The notes under the pieces are model-generated. The model saw nothing but the letters and a program-made list of their open reading frames with translations. It was not told the DNA's origin and made no database searches. A stretch of DNA of 64,000 nt from Cylindrotheca closterium (lineage: Eukaryota; Bacillariophyta; Bacillariophyceae; Bacillariales; Bacillariaceae). Below, piece after piece: positions 10,726 to 20,536 of the stretch; within the stretch, counting starts at the first letter, position 1, and each line of letters begins with the position of its first letter. The position numbers and the translations under genes were made by a program. The stretch lies in the NCBI GenBank assembly GCA_933822405.4, contig CAKOGP040001335.1, positions 310,001 to 374,000 on the forward strand. The letters are read 5' to 3'.

Positions 10726-13700
10726 TCAATTACTGCTGTTCCACTGCCAGTCTTGGTTCAGCGAACCTTTCCCTCCTCGTCCATCATCGAACCAATTGTT
10801 GGACGGCTTTGAGTCCTTGGGGCCTGACCGCCCTCTTTGTGCCGCAGTTTCAGTGTTTGGATCAATTTGATCAGATTTTGTTGTTGGTCTAGTCCCATAT
10901 GGACTGGAATAGAACGGATCCGCTTGTCTTCCTGTTGCTTGTTGCATGGTCCGTTCTTGGTTCAAATATTGTTGTTTTCGAGTTGGCACATTGCTGCTTG
11001 AACTGTTCAAATATGGATCAGGTCGGCGATAGCTTTGTGTGGGATCAACTGCTCGATTCACGTATCGTGATGTTGGCTCTGTTGCCTCTTCATCAAGTCG
11101 CCGAAAGTCCTCAACTCTACGGTTGCCGTAACTGTTTGTACTGCGCGGTCTTCTAAAATCAGCTACAGAGCCGGATTGGTTACCATTTTGATCTGGCTGG
11201 TAACTCCTGCCTGGCGGTTGTTTTGAAAAAGCACCAGGGCTGTTTGGGGAGAAATAAACTGGATTGTCAGTGTTTTGAGAAGCCATATTCTCACTTGGTG
11301 CTTGTGGTGTGGATACAGGGTTTGCACCAGCAGCCACTGGTGATGCATTGGTGCTTGTGGCTGGTTGTCCTGGTTGTGGTTCATTCTTTAGCCACTCAGC
11401 AAAGGGTGAAAATCCAGACTCATTTGTTGTGGTCTCTGAACTTGTTGGAACGGGTGGCGACCAGCTTCCGAATGGGCTATTAACATTTGCATTGCCTTGG
11501 CTTGGTACCACTTGAGGCTCTGAAGGGTTTGGAACACTTGCTGACCCAAAAGGACTGTAACTGCTCTCTTTTTCTTCAAAGGGAGCATATGATGTCTTCA
11601 CAGGACTATTTCCTGAGGTTGCTCCTTGAATTGCCCGTTTCTGTTCCACAATGTTCCTTGTTGGATCCACAGTATTTGCAACTCCAAAAGGGGCTCTTGG
11701 TGTACCTTGCGAATATGACCTTGGACCAAATGGTGAATACGAGCTCCGTACTTTGCTTGCTGGGAATTCAGCAGTATCACTCGCAGTTGTTGCTTGCTTG
11801 CTGGAATAAGTTGATCGACCAGTGAACGATGACACAGTCGCAGAAAGTGTGTCCCAAATAGACCCCTGAGGCTCTTCAGTATTTTGTTCGCCGTTGGAAG
11901 CTTCACCAGGCTGTGCTAAACCCTGCTCATTCTCCTGCAAAGAAATTGGCAACGGAGTCGATTCCATTGACGCCGTCGGGAGATCGTTGTTCAATTTTGA
12001 AGTTTCCCATGCCTTACTTGGAGCAATTGATGATTCTCCTGACACTGACGCTGATGCCCACGTTGCAGATGCTTCAGTTGCTGCATCATCTGTCTTGGAA
12101 CCTTCGAGACTTGGAGCTCCCAGATTTGCAGAAGCGTCCGCTTTTGAGGATCCTGGTGTCCACTGACCAAGTGGACTGTAGGTTGAAGATTTGGATGGCT
12201 CTGTCTTTTTCTTGGGACCAAAGGGCGAGTATGAGGACTTCACCCCTTGATTCTTTGAGGTAGACCCTTGCATGCCCGAGAGATATGAACTGGAAGAAGC
12301 TGGCAAATCTACACTTGTTGCAGGAGATTGTGGAATATCCTGCACTTGGAAGCCCAAATTTGATCCAGAAACTGATGCGCCGTCTGTTCCTTTTGAAGAT
12401 ACTCCTTCTTTTGGAGGGAAAGTTGGATTGAACTCTGCAGGCAAATCTGCTTCGGAAGTCATTGCTTCAGCAGGTCTGGAGTATGGTTTAAAGCTCTTCT
12501 TCTCAACCTCATTGGTCATTCCCTTTGGAGAGTACGGCTTAAAGTCTTTCTTTGCAACTCCTTCAGATGATTGAAACGGTGATTTCAGTCCAGTCTTTGG
12601 GGGCTGGAAGCTCTTCTTGCCGCTGGAATTGCTTTGTCCACTCAATGATTTTCCAGGACCGTTCCCAAAGGGCCTGGTAGTGATTACCTCAGCCCCATCC
12701 TTACCAGTAAATGATGTAAAGGTCTTCCGCCCGTCCGGTTTCCCAGCGATATTGGATGATCCAGCAGGTGAACCCGTCTTTGTTGGAAAGGTTGGCCCAC
12801 CAGGTGTATCCGGCCTTGACGATGGAAACGGGTCGAATGAAGCGGGTGCTCCTTTTTTCACTGTAGATGATCCTGACTTTGGAAATAGTTTGAATTCCCG
12901 TTTTCTTGCACCTGTATAGCTGTTGTTTGTTTCGGCAGGACTTTTGCCGCCAGACAGTGGTCGAAAAGATGCCGAACTGGATCCAAAATCAGAAGGAGCA
13001 GTCGATTTGGAAATTTCAAAAGCACTGGTACCCTTGACTTCACTTGTACCAGAGGACGACTTTGCCGCACTACCGGGTGATCCAAATGGCAAACCAGTCT
13101 TAGGAGATGCAAATTCATTTGCAGATGCCGAACCTGAAACACCATCTTTGGTAGCACCTAGACCAGTACTATCACCCTTAGAATCACTACCTTTTGCGCC
13201 TCCTGGCCTCCAGAAGCCCTTGGGAGCAACAGTTCCTGCTCCTGCTCCAGTGCCCTTAGAACCAGCACCTAGGTCTCTACTTTGTCCATTGGCTGGATTT
13301 GGGAAGCCGTTTGGCACTCCTGGACCACCACTCTTAAAGTCATTCGGAGAGACGGTTCCAGCTTTGGATTCCTTCATACTAGCAGTTGTGTCATTGCTTT
13401 GTCCATTGACTTGACCTGCGTCATCCTTTGGTTTTGCTGGACCACCGTCAAAGGGCTTGGGAGCAACGGTTCCAGCTTCAGCTGCCTTCGGACTAGCTCC
13501 TATATCACCACTTTGCCCATTGGCTGAGATTGGGGAACCTTGCGAGCCTCCTGGCCGCCAGAAGCCCTTGGGAGCAACAGTTCCTGCTCCTGCTCCAGTA
13601 CCCTTAGAACCAGCACCTAGATCACTACTTTGTCCATTTGCTGGATTTGGGAAACCGTTTGGCACTCCTGGACCACCACTTCCGAAGCCATTGGAAGAGA

Positions 13701-16700
13701 CGGTTCCAGCTTCAGGTTCCTTAGCACTAGCATTTACTTCGTTGTTTCGTCCATTGACTGGACTTGCAAAGCGATTAGATAGACTCGAGAAGCCCTTTGG
13801 TGCTTCTAGACCACCACTTTCAAAGCTGTCGGGGGCAACATTTTCAGCTGCCTTCGATCGAGTATCTAGGTCGCTGCTTGGTCCATTGACCGGGCGTGGG
13901 AAACCTTTCGGTACTCCTGAGCCTGCTCCAAAACCCTTGGGAGCCACACCTGGACCAATCGGAGATCCTGTTGTAGTGCCAGTGAAGAATGATGATCCTC
14001 TCTTTGGTAATCCTTTCCCAGAAGTCTCGAATGGTGACGCACCAGGCGAATCTAGTGGAGCGACTGGATCACGTCCGATGCCCTTGACACCGCCATTACC
14101 ACCATTGGTTTCATTTGAATAAGAGCTTGGAAATCCTTTCGGAGCACCCCTATCAAGTCCATTGGGTGGACTTGAACTCAGAAATCCTTGTGAACCACCT
14201 GTATCAACCGTACCAGCTCTGGGACTTTCAGCACTATCAACGCCATTGCTTTGTCCATTGACTGGACCTGGACCAGTTACAAATCCTTTGGGTACTCCTG
14301 GGCCCGCACTAAAGCCAGGCCCGAGTGGCGATCTTGTGGAGGGCCCAGTAAAGAATAGTGATTCTTCCTTTGATGAGCTTTTACTGCTAGCTCCGACAGA
14401 CGACGCACCCTTGCGAGATGATGGGAATTTGGAAGCACCAGGGTCTGTTTGAAACGGCGAGGATCCTTTAGATGCACCAGCACCAGGCCCAAATGGCGAT
14501 CTGTCACCAGCCCCAAACTTGGAAGCAAATTTGGAAGCACCAGGGTCTGTTTGAAACCGCGAGGACCCTTTAGATGCACCAGCACCAGGCCCAAATGGCG
14601 ATCTGTCACCAGACCCAAACTTGGAAGCAAATTTGGAAGCACCAGGGTCTGTTTGAAACGGCGAGGACCCTTTAGATGCACCAGCACCAGGCCCAAATGG
14701 CGATTTGTCACTAGCCCCAAACTTGGAAGCAAATTTGGAAGCACCAGGGTCTGTTTGAAACGGCGAGGATCCCTTAGGAGCACCAGATCCAGGCCCAAAT
14801 TGTGATGTGTCACTAGCCCTGAACTTGGAGAATTTGGAAGCCCCAGGACCAGTTTGGAAGGCATTATCCTTCAAAATATCCACTCCAGGATTGAAAGCCG
14901 AAGACAAAGACTTGAGATCATCTTCATCTGCTGGTCCATCGTACGAAGATATGAACTTGGGAGTCTTGGGACCCGGCGATCCCTTTGGTCCCTTAGATGT
15001 TGTTGACGGTGATGATCCTGACTCTGTTCCAGATTTATGTGGTTTTGTTTCTTCCACTGATGCTGGTTTTGATGATGCAAAAGATGACTTGGTAGCATCA
15101 TCTCCTCGTTTGCCGACCTTCGACGGTGAGGAAATCTCCTTGGGTGGTGGTGGAATGTTGAATGGGAGCTCGTCTGATTTCTTGGCTTTTGCCTTGGGCT
15201 TGGAAGTTGAAATTTTCATGGTGGCCCGAACTGGATCCCCTTTCTTCTGCTTATCATTGTCCTCCTTGTTCTTTGCAGCACCAATAGCTGTTGCTACGCC
15301 AGCAGCGGCTGCAACCCCCCCTCCAATAAATGCAAGTACCGCCGGATTGTTCGTCACCTTGGAGAGTGCGTCAGATGCACTACTGGGAGCGGTTGCTGCC
15401 ACACCTGCCGTGGGAGTAGCAATTGTAGAAGTTGCCAACTTGGAAGAAAACGGACTAGTTGCTTTGCTGGTTGGTCGCAACATGCCCTCGGCCACTCTTC
15501 TCTTGAGATCCAAGGATTCGGCTTCTTCCTTCTTTCGAGTAGCAAAGGCATTGTCTTCCTTTTTCTCCATGTCAATATTGGTGATTGGTGCTGGTGATGT
15601 AGTGGCCTTACGTTCCGCTGCCAAGGCTCGTGCTTCTGCCTCCTTGGCAGCCAATTCGGCCGATGACAAACGAGCAGTGGCCATTTTGGCTGCTTCTTCG
15701 GCAGCTTTCAATTGGGCTTGCAATGTAAGTGACGCCTGCTCCTCAGTCTTCAACATTTGCTCGAGGCGTTGGCTCTTTTGGGTTGCCTCTAAAACTGCTT
15801 TCTCCTTAGCTTGCACTTCCAATTCAGCTTTTTTGATATTCTGTTCGAGAGAGGGTAACTCGGCAGTGGCCAATGTGGCCGCCTCCCCGACAGCACGTTG
15901 GCTCTTTTGGGTGGCCTCCAGGATGGCTTTCTCCTTGGCTTGCACTTCCAATTCAGCTTTTTTTACATTTTCTTTGAGAGAGGGTAACTCATCAGTGGCC
16001 AATGTGGCCGCCTCTCCGGCAGCGCGTTGGCTCTTTTGAGTTGCTTCCAAGACGGCCTTTTCCTTGGCTTCCACCTCTAATTCAGCATTTCTGATATTTT
16101 CTTCGAGATAGGGCAGCTCAGGTTTTGGTTCAACCAGCTTCTTTTGTGCGACCTGTTGCTCGTTCTTGATGCTAATAGTTGGCATTGAGTTTCCACCCAA
16201 TGATGGCAGTGAAAATTCATCTAGAGTACCACTCAGGGTCACACCCAACGCAGCGATCCCAGTTACTGCTGCTGCTTTCTGCGCCGCCGATTGTACCGAT
16301 ATTTTCTCTAACTGCAAAGCAGCATCCAATCGAGATTGATAGGCTCGTCGTTCCATGTCCTCAATTTTGGCTTGTCGTTTTTGTAAGAAATTACGTCCAG
16401 CTACTACTCCAGCTGCTGAGACCCCCACAATCCCACCAATAGGACCAAGAAGTCCCGTCGTTGCTTTGATTAGATCCTGTGATAACAAGTTTTTGTTCGC
16501 TTGGGCAAGTTCTAGTTCAGCCAGAGCCATCTGCGGCGTTCGATTGAGTACACTCTCAGCCATGGAAGCCATCAATTCGTCTTCCAAAGCAGCCCGTTTC
16601 CTCTGAGATTCTGCCAAGGCCAGCTCCAATTCCGCCATCGAAGCATCTGTATCTATTATTTCATTGTCATTCCATTCTACCTCTTCATTCAAATTGTTAG

Positions 16701-16881
16701 TTTGCTCGCTGAGAGCAAGGCCTTCTCGTATCCGGTAAGATGATGGATCTCTGTCTTGTAAATTTGATTGCTTTTGTCCAAAAGAACTTCTTCTATCGTT
16801 TATGTGCAATCTAAAGGGCAGAAAAGCCGCTAAGCCTTCGTCCACAAGGCAAGCTATTGATAAGAGTCTCAATATCTTCAT
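10726..16881 (-). CDS. Repeat protein B: plastid-signal-like, helical and F/G/S/P-repeat giant protein
   Basis: Single exon, 2051 aa, ATG at 16881. The start MKILRLLSIACLVDEGLAAF followed by LPF is a signal peptide with an AAF cleavage motif typical of import into diatom plastids. Next come short helical blocks, hydrophobic glycine-rich segments (GIVGVSAAGVVAGRNFL and AAVTGIAALGVTLSG), three 43-residue helical repeats (LPYLEENIRNAELEVEAKEK type), another hydrophobic segment (VLAFIGGGVAAAAGVATAIG), then more than 1300 residues low in complexity: four to five 34-residue FQTDPGASKFASKFG units, repeats with NGQSNDL and GTVAPKGF, and SYSPFGP motifs. The C-terminus has NNWFDDGRGGKG. The LPYLE motif, the AF motif and the Trp tail link it to A and E. 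Function is unknown; the plastid location is inferred. Confidence 0.8.
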   Translation of the reverse strand: MKILRLLSIACLVDEGLAAFLPFRLHINDRRSSFGQKQSNLQDRDPSSYRIREGLALSEQTNNLNEEVEWNDNEIIDTDASMAELELALAESQRKRAALEDELMASMAESVLNRTPQMALAELELAQANKNLLSQDLIKATTGLLGPIGGIVGVSAAGVVAGRNFLQKRQAKIEDMERRAYQSRLDAALQLEKISVQSAAQKAAAVTGIAALGVTLSGTLDEFSLPSLGGNSMPTISIKNEQQVAQKKLVEPKPELPYLEENIRNAELEVEAKEKAVLEATQKSQRAAGEAATLATDELPSLKENVKKAELEVQAKEKAILEATQKSQRAVGEAATLATAELPSLEQNIKKAELEVQAKEKAVLEATQKSQRLEQMLKTEEQASLTLQAQLKAAEEAAKMATARLSSAELAAKEAEARALAAERKATTSPAPITNIDMEKKEDNAFATRKKEEAESLDLKRRVAEGMLRPTSKATSPFSSKLATSTIATPTAGVAATAPSSASDALSKVTNNPAVLAFIGGGVAAAAGVATAIGAAKNKEDNDKQKKGDPVRATMKISTSKPKAKAKKSDELPFNIPPPPKEISSPSKVGKRGDDATKSSFASSKPASVEETKPHKSGTESGSSPSTTSKGPKGSPGPKTPKFISSYDGPADEDDLKSLSSAFNPGVDILKDNAFQTGPGASKFSKFRASDTSQFGPGSGAPKGSSPFQTDPGASKFASKFGASDKSPFGPGAGASKGSSPFQTDPGASKFASKFGSGDRSPFGPGAGASKGSSRFQTDPGASKFASKFGAGDRSPFGPGAGASKGSSPFQTDPGASKFPSSRKGASSVGASSKSSSKEESLFFTGPSTRSPLGPGFSAGPGVPKGFVTGPGPVNGQSNGVDSAESPRAGTVDTGGSQGFLSSSPPNGLDRGAPKGFPSSYSNETNGGNGGVKGIGRDPVAPLDSPGASPFETSGKGLPKRGSSFFTGTTTGSPIGPGVAPKGFGAGSGVPKGFPRPVNGPSSDLDTRSKAAENVAPDSFESGGLEAPKGFSSLSNRFASPVNGRNNEVNASAKEPEAGTVSSNGFGSGGPGVPNGFPNPANGQSSDLGAGSKGTGAGAGTVAPKGFWRPGGSQGSPISANGQSGDIGASPKAAEAGTVAPKPFDGGPAKPKDDAGQVNGQSNDTTASMKESKAGTVSPNDFKSGGPGVPNGFPNPANGQSRDLGAGSKGTGAGAGTVAPKGFWRPGGAKGSDSKGDSTGLGATKDGVSGSASANEFASPKTGLPFGSPGSAAKSSSGTSEVKGTSAFEISKSTAPSDFGSSSASFRPLSGGKSPAETNNSYTGARKREFKLFPKSGSSTVKKGAPASFDPFPSSRPDTPGGPTFPTKTGSPAGSSNIAGKPDGRKTFTSFTGKDGAEVITTRPFGNGPGKSLSGQSNSSGKKSFQPPKTGLKSPFQSSEGVAKKDFKPYSPKGMTNEVEKKSFKPYSRPAEAMTSEADLPAEFNPTFPPKEGVSSKGTDGASVSGSNLGFQVQDIPQSPATSVDLPASSSSYLSGMQGSTSKNQGVKSSYSPFGPKKKTEPSKSSTYSPLGQWTPGSSKADASANLGAPSLEGSKTDDAATEASATWASASVSGESSIAPSKAWETSKLNNDLPTASMESTPLPISLQENEQGLAQPGEASNGEQNTEEPQGSIWDTLSATVSSFTGRSTYSSKQATTASDTAEFPASKVRSSYSPFGPRSYSQGTPRAPFGVANTVDPTRNIVEQKRAIQGATSGNSPVKTSYAPFEEKESSYSPFGSASVPNPSEPQVVPSQGNANVNSPFGSWSPPVPTSSETTTNESGFSPFAEWLKNEPQPGQPATSTNASPVAAGANPVSTPQAPSENMASQNTDNPVYFSPNSPGAFSKQPPGRSYQPDQNGNQSGSVADFRRPRSTNSYGNRRVEDFRRLDEEATEPTSRYVNRAVDPTQSYRRPDPYLNSSSSNVPTRKQQYLNQERTMQQATGRQADPFYSSPYGTRPTTKSDQIDPNTETAAQRGRSGPKDSKPSNNWFDDGRGGKGSLNQDWQWNSSN
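14431..14840 (-). repeat. 102-bp near-identical tandem repeats in repeat protein B
   Basis: GGAAGCACCA recurs at 14431, 14533, 14635 and 14737, exactly 102 bp apart. Each unit encodes 34 residues including FQTDPGASKF and SPFGPGAGASKGS. Near-identity of the DNA suggests recent expansion or gene conversion. Confidence 0.93.
15720..16130 (-). repeat. 129-bp helical repeats in repeat protein B
   Basis: Three units of 43 codons (CGTTGGCTC recurs at 15767, 15896 and 16025). Each encodes an amphipathic helical segment ending in KAVLEATQKSQR. The first unit begins with LPYLEENI, the motif also seen in A and E. Confidence 0.92.
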
Positions 16882-17267
16882 GATCAAGAGAGGAGGTACG
16901 ATACTGTCGTTGTTGCAACACTGTTGTCGAGTGATGTTTCAGTTCGCTTGATTTTTTGTGTGGATGGATCCAACGTGTCAACAATGTTACGTGCAATGCA
17001 GTACTTCGGATGACTGGCGCGTTCAGATGGCGGGAACGTTAATTCAAATCTTTGTGCGATGACGTACGAGCCTGTGGAACCTTCGCCTTCATCAATGTAA
17101 AATCTCCACCGTATTGCATCAAGTACCAAAACTGGAGTAGCTAGTAGACATGTGACTAATGAAATAGATATTGCTTGTTTTATATTATTCGGTGAAGTCT
17201 AATAAACTGATTCTTTGTACAGTTGACCCCAGACAAACATTGAAACAAACTCTCTTCGGCGCACTAA
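16882..17267. other. Intergenic region upstream of repeat protein B
   Basis: 386 bp between the start of B and the stop of protein C. Only short spurious frames are present. It probably holds the promoter of B and the terminator of C. Confidence 0.5.
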
Positions 17268-20033
17268 TTATGCGCGAGTCGTCCTCGATGATCCGAACAA
17301 CCACCCAGCCAAACCAGGTCCTTGGTGATTGTCGCTGTCATCCAATTGATCTGTGGAAACTGAGGTTTTGGATTGAAATGATCCAGTCAATTCAGAACTC
17401 AAAAGTGAACGCTGCGATGCTTCAAAATTCGTCTGGTGGAGACGAGAAATCTCCGTCATGAAGGCCGTCTTCTCTTTCTCAAGCTCCCAAATGCGCTGTT
17501 GCAAAGTTGCGACCTCTTTCCCCTCTGACACTTCTTTTCGCATTTCTTCCATCTCCACTTCCATTTGTTTCGATCGCGAGGCCTGATCTTGGATGGTTTT
17601 GTCCTTCTCCTCCAAAGTGGCCTTCATTTCGTCGAACTCCTTTTTCAATTCGGATGTCGACTTGTCGCTCACTTCCTCGATCGCAACGATTTGTACATTT
17701 GCGGCCTTTTTGTGCTTCTTCAAGGCTTCGTCTTGTTGGTCGAGTCGGACGCGAAGCACTTCATTTTCGGCTTCCAACACCTTTGTTCGGGTTTGGATTT
17801 TCATTGGAATATCCAGATCCACTGCATCCAACTTTGCATCCAATCCTTGAAAGGTCTCTTGCAGGTTGTGCAGTACTGTTTCGAGGTGCATAATTCGTTT
17901 GAGTTTTTCTGTCTCTTCCAACACTTCAGAGATATCGTCCAGTAGCTCAGAGACATTCTTTGATTCATTCATTTCGCCTGCAAAGTCGATTCTTACAGGA
18001 GGGTGGATGTAAAAGGAACCCACATGGTCGGCAGACGCCGTCCGACTTGGTGCCTTTCGTTCCACATCACCCCCTCTTCTAATATTGGCAAGGCTTCCAT
18101 CCGATCGAGTCTTTCCGGGCGCCTTCCGAATGCGATTATCTGCTTTCTTTTGGCTATGATCACTTGTTTGGTCCAAATTCCGAGAAGAGTTTGTTTTGCG
18201 CACCTTGAGGCGATCGGCAGAACTTCTCCTAGCACCAATAGCTTTTCGGTTGGAAGCAGATCTCTGAGAGGTACCTACTTCTTCCTTCGGCTCGTCTGCC
18301 TGATCAGAGTCGCCTCGACCTTCAGATATCATATGGGATAGATCACTTTCACTGGAATGCATCAATGAGTCGTCCACACTTCGAACAGATCTTGGTTTCT
18401 GCTTTCTTACTCGACCACCACCAAAAGACTCCGAGGACAAGTCTCTCCCTCCTTGGTTGCCACATACGTTGATACTAGTTCTAGTTCTTGGTCTATTCGT
18501 CCTCTTTCTCGGATCGAAAGAGGCATCAAGAGACAAACTAGCCAAGCTGTTTTCTTTCATTAGACCCCTGCGTGGATCCGAATTGAAAGAAGCATCAAGG
18601 GACAAAGCAGGGACGCTGTTGCCTTTCATAAGACCTCTACGTCGAAATGAATTGGTATGTTTCAGTTGTTTTCGTCTTTCAGGAGACTTTGCGGACATAT
18701 CTGGTGCAGTTGGAGTCGATTTGGAACCATACTTTGTTTTCAGTCTGGTCGACCAAATTTGCATTGCATCTGGGTGTTCATCTGTGTCCGACTCGCGAGG
18801 CCTTGTCTTGTGGAATCTTCGCTCACTTGAAGATAAAATGAGGGCTAAATCACTCTCACTTTGGTTGCCGTTCACGTCCGAAGTCACAGCTTTCATCTCT
18901 TCCGTTGGTTCGTCGTCGTCCGAAGAATCTTCTGTGATCATCTTTCGAGAAGATTTACTCTTTTTTATTGACATCCGATCGAGAGATCGCACCTCCTTGC
19001 GACTACGGCTGGATTCGTCAAGTTTATTCCGAGACGACTTGATCTTCTCGAGTTTTGATCGTATGCGCGACAACTCACTGTCGCTGCGGTGCATCAATGT
19101 GTCCACGCTCTCCCCCAAGTTGTAACTATTCTTGTCGACACTCTGAGACGATTTGGTCTTTCGTTGTGGTTTACGAAGATCAGATGGGCCCAGAGATGTT
19201 TCTCGCTTGCTACTGTCCAACTTACGATTAGATTTGGATCTCTTGCAAGGCTTCCGACCCACGGGCACTGATTTCTCACTTGTTGATGACTCTGAAGGAG
19301 ATAGGTCAGTGCTTTCAACGTCAACACTTCTGGTAGACTTGGTCCTTCTCAATGGCTTTCGACTAAAGGGGTTTTCTAGAGATTTAGCCTTCTTGAGTGG
19401 CTTACGGTCACCGTTGGACGAGAGCGGGGCGTTTCTCATGCTTCTCATGCTCTGACTGATTGGGTCCAAAGCGTTTGGTGAACTCGACGTCTTCTTCTTC
19501 CGATCTCCTTTCTTGTTCAGTTTTGATGGAGGAAGCCGAGACCATCGAAAGGAGGAATCATCATTTGCTCCTTTCGATTCTTTACCTGAAGAATCCTCAT
19601 CGTCAGTAGGGCTCTCAGATCTACCTCGAACGTTATTGCTCTTGTTTTTCTTGTTCGTCTTGGATTTAGACTTTACTACCTCCGATTCTTCTGAAGATGA
19701 ATACTCCTCAGTCGATTCCAACTCTGCCAAATCTGCCTTGGAAAGTAGTGGTTTCGGTCGCTTTCCTCGTTTCTTTGGCAATTCTTTTGTGGACGCGCCG
19801 GTAGCAGTACTCTTCTCCGAGTCAAGGTAAATACCGTTTTGATTGCTCATGTTTGAGTTGAAGCTCCACCGATGTTCCTTGATGCTCCAATTCGGAGAAG
19901 GGTCGGATATGAAATCATCAATCGATGTCCCTTTCTTGCTGTTTACTTTCTGGTCAAGGGGAGTTTTTGGAGTTGGAAGAGGCTGGTTCTTTGCCTCGTC
20001 CTTTCGATTCCATAAGCTGTTTCTCCTAGCCAT
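17268..20033 (-). CDS. Protein C: basic Ser/Lys-rich protein with coiled coil and GWLFG tail
   Basis: Single exon, 921 aa, ATG at 20033 (MARRNSLWNRKDEAK). There is no signal peptide or membrane segment. The first two thirds are disordered and very basic, built from diverged KSKSSRK / RKTKSSQSVD blocks, with MHSSESDLSHM and MHRSDSELSRIRSKLEKIK units. Trp-containing motifs HRWSF, FRWSRLPPS and IWSTRLK are scattered through it. From about residue 700 a coiled coil runs to the end (LETVLHNLQETFQGLDAKL, LEAENEVLRVRLDQQDEAL, LEKEKTAFMTEISRLH). The protein ends with GLAGWLFGSS. Coiled coil, SELSRI units and tail are shared with protein D, so the two are tandem paralogues. Basic SK-rich stretches would suit nucleic acid or acidic-partner binding, but no function can be named. 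Confidence 0.82.
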   Translation of the reverse strand: MARRNSLWNRKDEAKNQPLPTPKTPLDQKVNSKKGTSIDDFISDPSPNWSIKEHRWSFNSNMSNQNGIYLDSEKSTATGASTKELPKKRGKRPKPLLSKADLAELESTEEYSSSEESEVVKSKSKTNKKNKSNNVRGRSESPTDDEDSSGKESKGANDDSSFRWSRLPPSKLNKKGDRKKKTSSSPNALDPISQSMRSMRNAPLSSNGDRKPLKKAKSLENPFSRKPLRRTKSTRSVDVESTDLSPSESSTSEKSVPVGRKPCKRSKSNRKLDSSKRETSLGPSDLRKPQRKTKSSQSVDKNSYNLGESVDTLMHRSDSELSRIRSKLEKIKSSRNKLDESSRSRKEVRSLDRMSIKKSKSSRKMITEDSSDDDEPTEEMKAVTSDVNGNQSESDLALILSSSERRFHKTRPRESDTDEHPDAMQIWSTRLKTKYGSKSTPTAPDMSAKSPERRKQLKHTNSFRRRGLMKGNSVPALSLDASFNSDPRRGLMKENSLASLSLDASFDPRKRTNRPRTRTSINVCGNQGGRDLSSESFGGGRVRKQKPRSVRSVDDSLMHSSESDLSHMISEGRGDSDQADEPKEEVGTSQRSASNRKAIGARRSSADRLKVRKTNSSRNLDQTSDHSQKKADNRIRKAPGKTRSDGSLANIRRGGDVERKAPSRTASADHVGSFYIHPPVRIDFAGEMNESKNVSELLDDISEVLEETEKLKRIMHLETVLHNLQETFQGLDAKLDAVDLDIPMKIQTRTKVLEAENEVLRVRLDQQDEALKKHKKAANVQIVAIEEVSDKSTSELKKEFDEMKATLEEKDKTIQDQASRSKQMEVEMEEMRKEVSEGKEVATLQQRIWELEKEKTAFMTEISRLHQTNFEASQRSLLSSELTGSFQSKTSVSTDQLDDSDNHQGPGLAGWLFGSSRTTRA

Positions 20034-20536
20034 TTTCTAAATTTATGTTACGACGTCCTTCATTATACTGCATTGTTGTGAGCTTCATACATGTAGTCAT
20101 TGAAACGAAGACCGCAATGCTGGAAAACCAAATTCAAACTCCTTCAAGGTCCTGCGGCACCATTGACTGGAAAATGGCTTCGCGTTTGCACTTAAAAGTT
20201 CCCGCAAAAGGAAGTGAAAATAGTCATTTCGACTGCTCCGATTGAACACTGGAACGTTGCCAACTATGTAATTATGACCTTGCCAGAAAAATAGTGATAA
20301 AAACATGCCATATTTTATCTATTGTTCTCGCTTACATACCCTACCTGTCCTACCGGTATTTCGCGCAACCTCAAGAAGAAGGCAACAAAAAAAGAAGGCA
20401 AAAGAACAATTCAAGAACCAAATAATCAAAATTGTGGCTTAATAGTAACAACACCTATGCCTCTTCAGTTCAGGGCCAGGGCCAACATGGAAGTACCTCT
20501 GCGTCAGACGGAGAGGACTAGGTCTCTTCTTATAGC
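20034..20536. other. Intergenic region between proteins C and D
   Basis: 503 bp with only short frames. The exact palindrome TACCGGTA lies at 20351-20358. It presumably contains the promoter of C and the 3' end of D. Confidence 0.5.

Noticed and set aside
14431..14840. Regular repeats as a CRISPR array
   Set aside because: There are no unique spacers; the units are contiguous 102 bp coding repeats in a eukaryotic gene.
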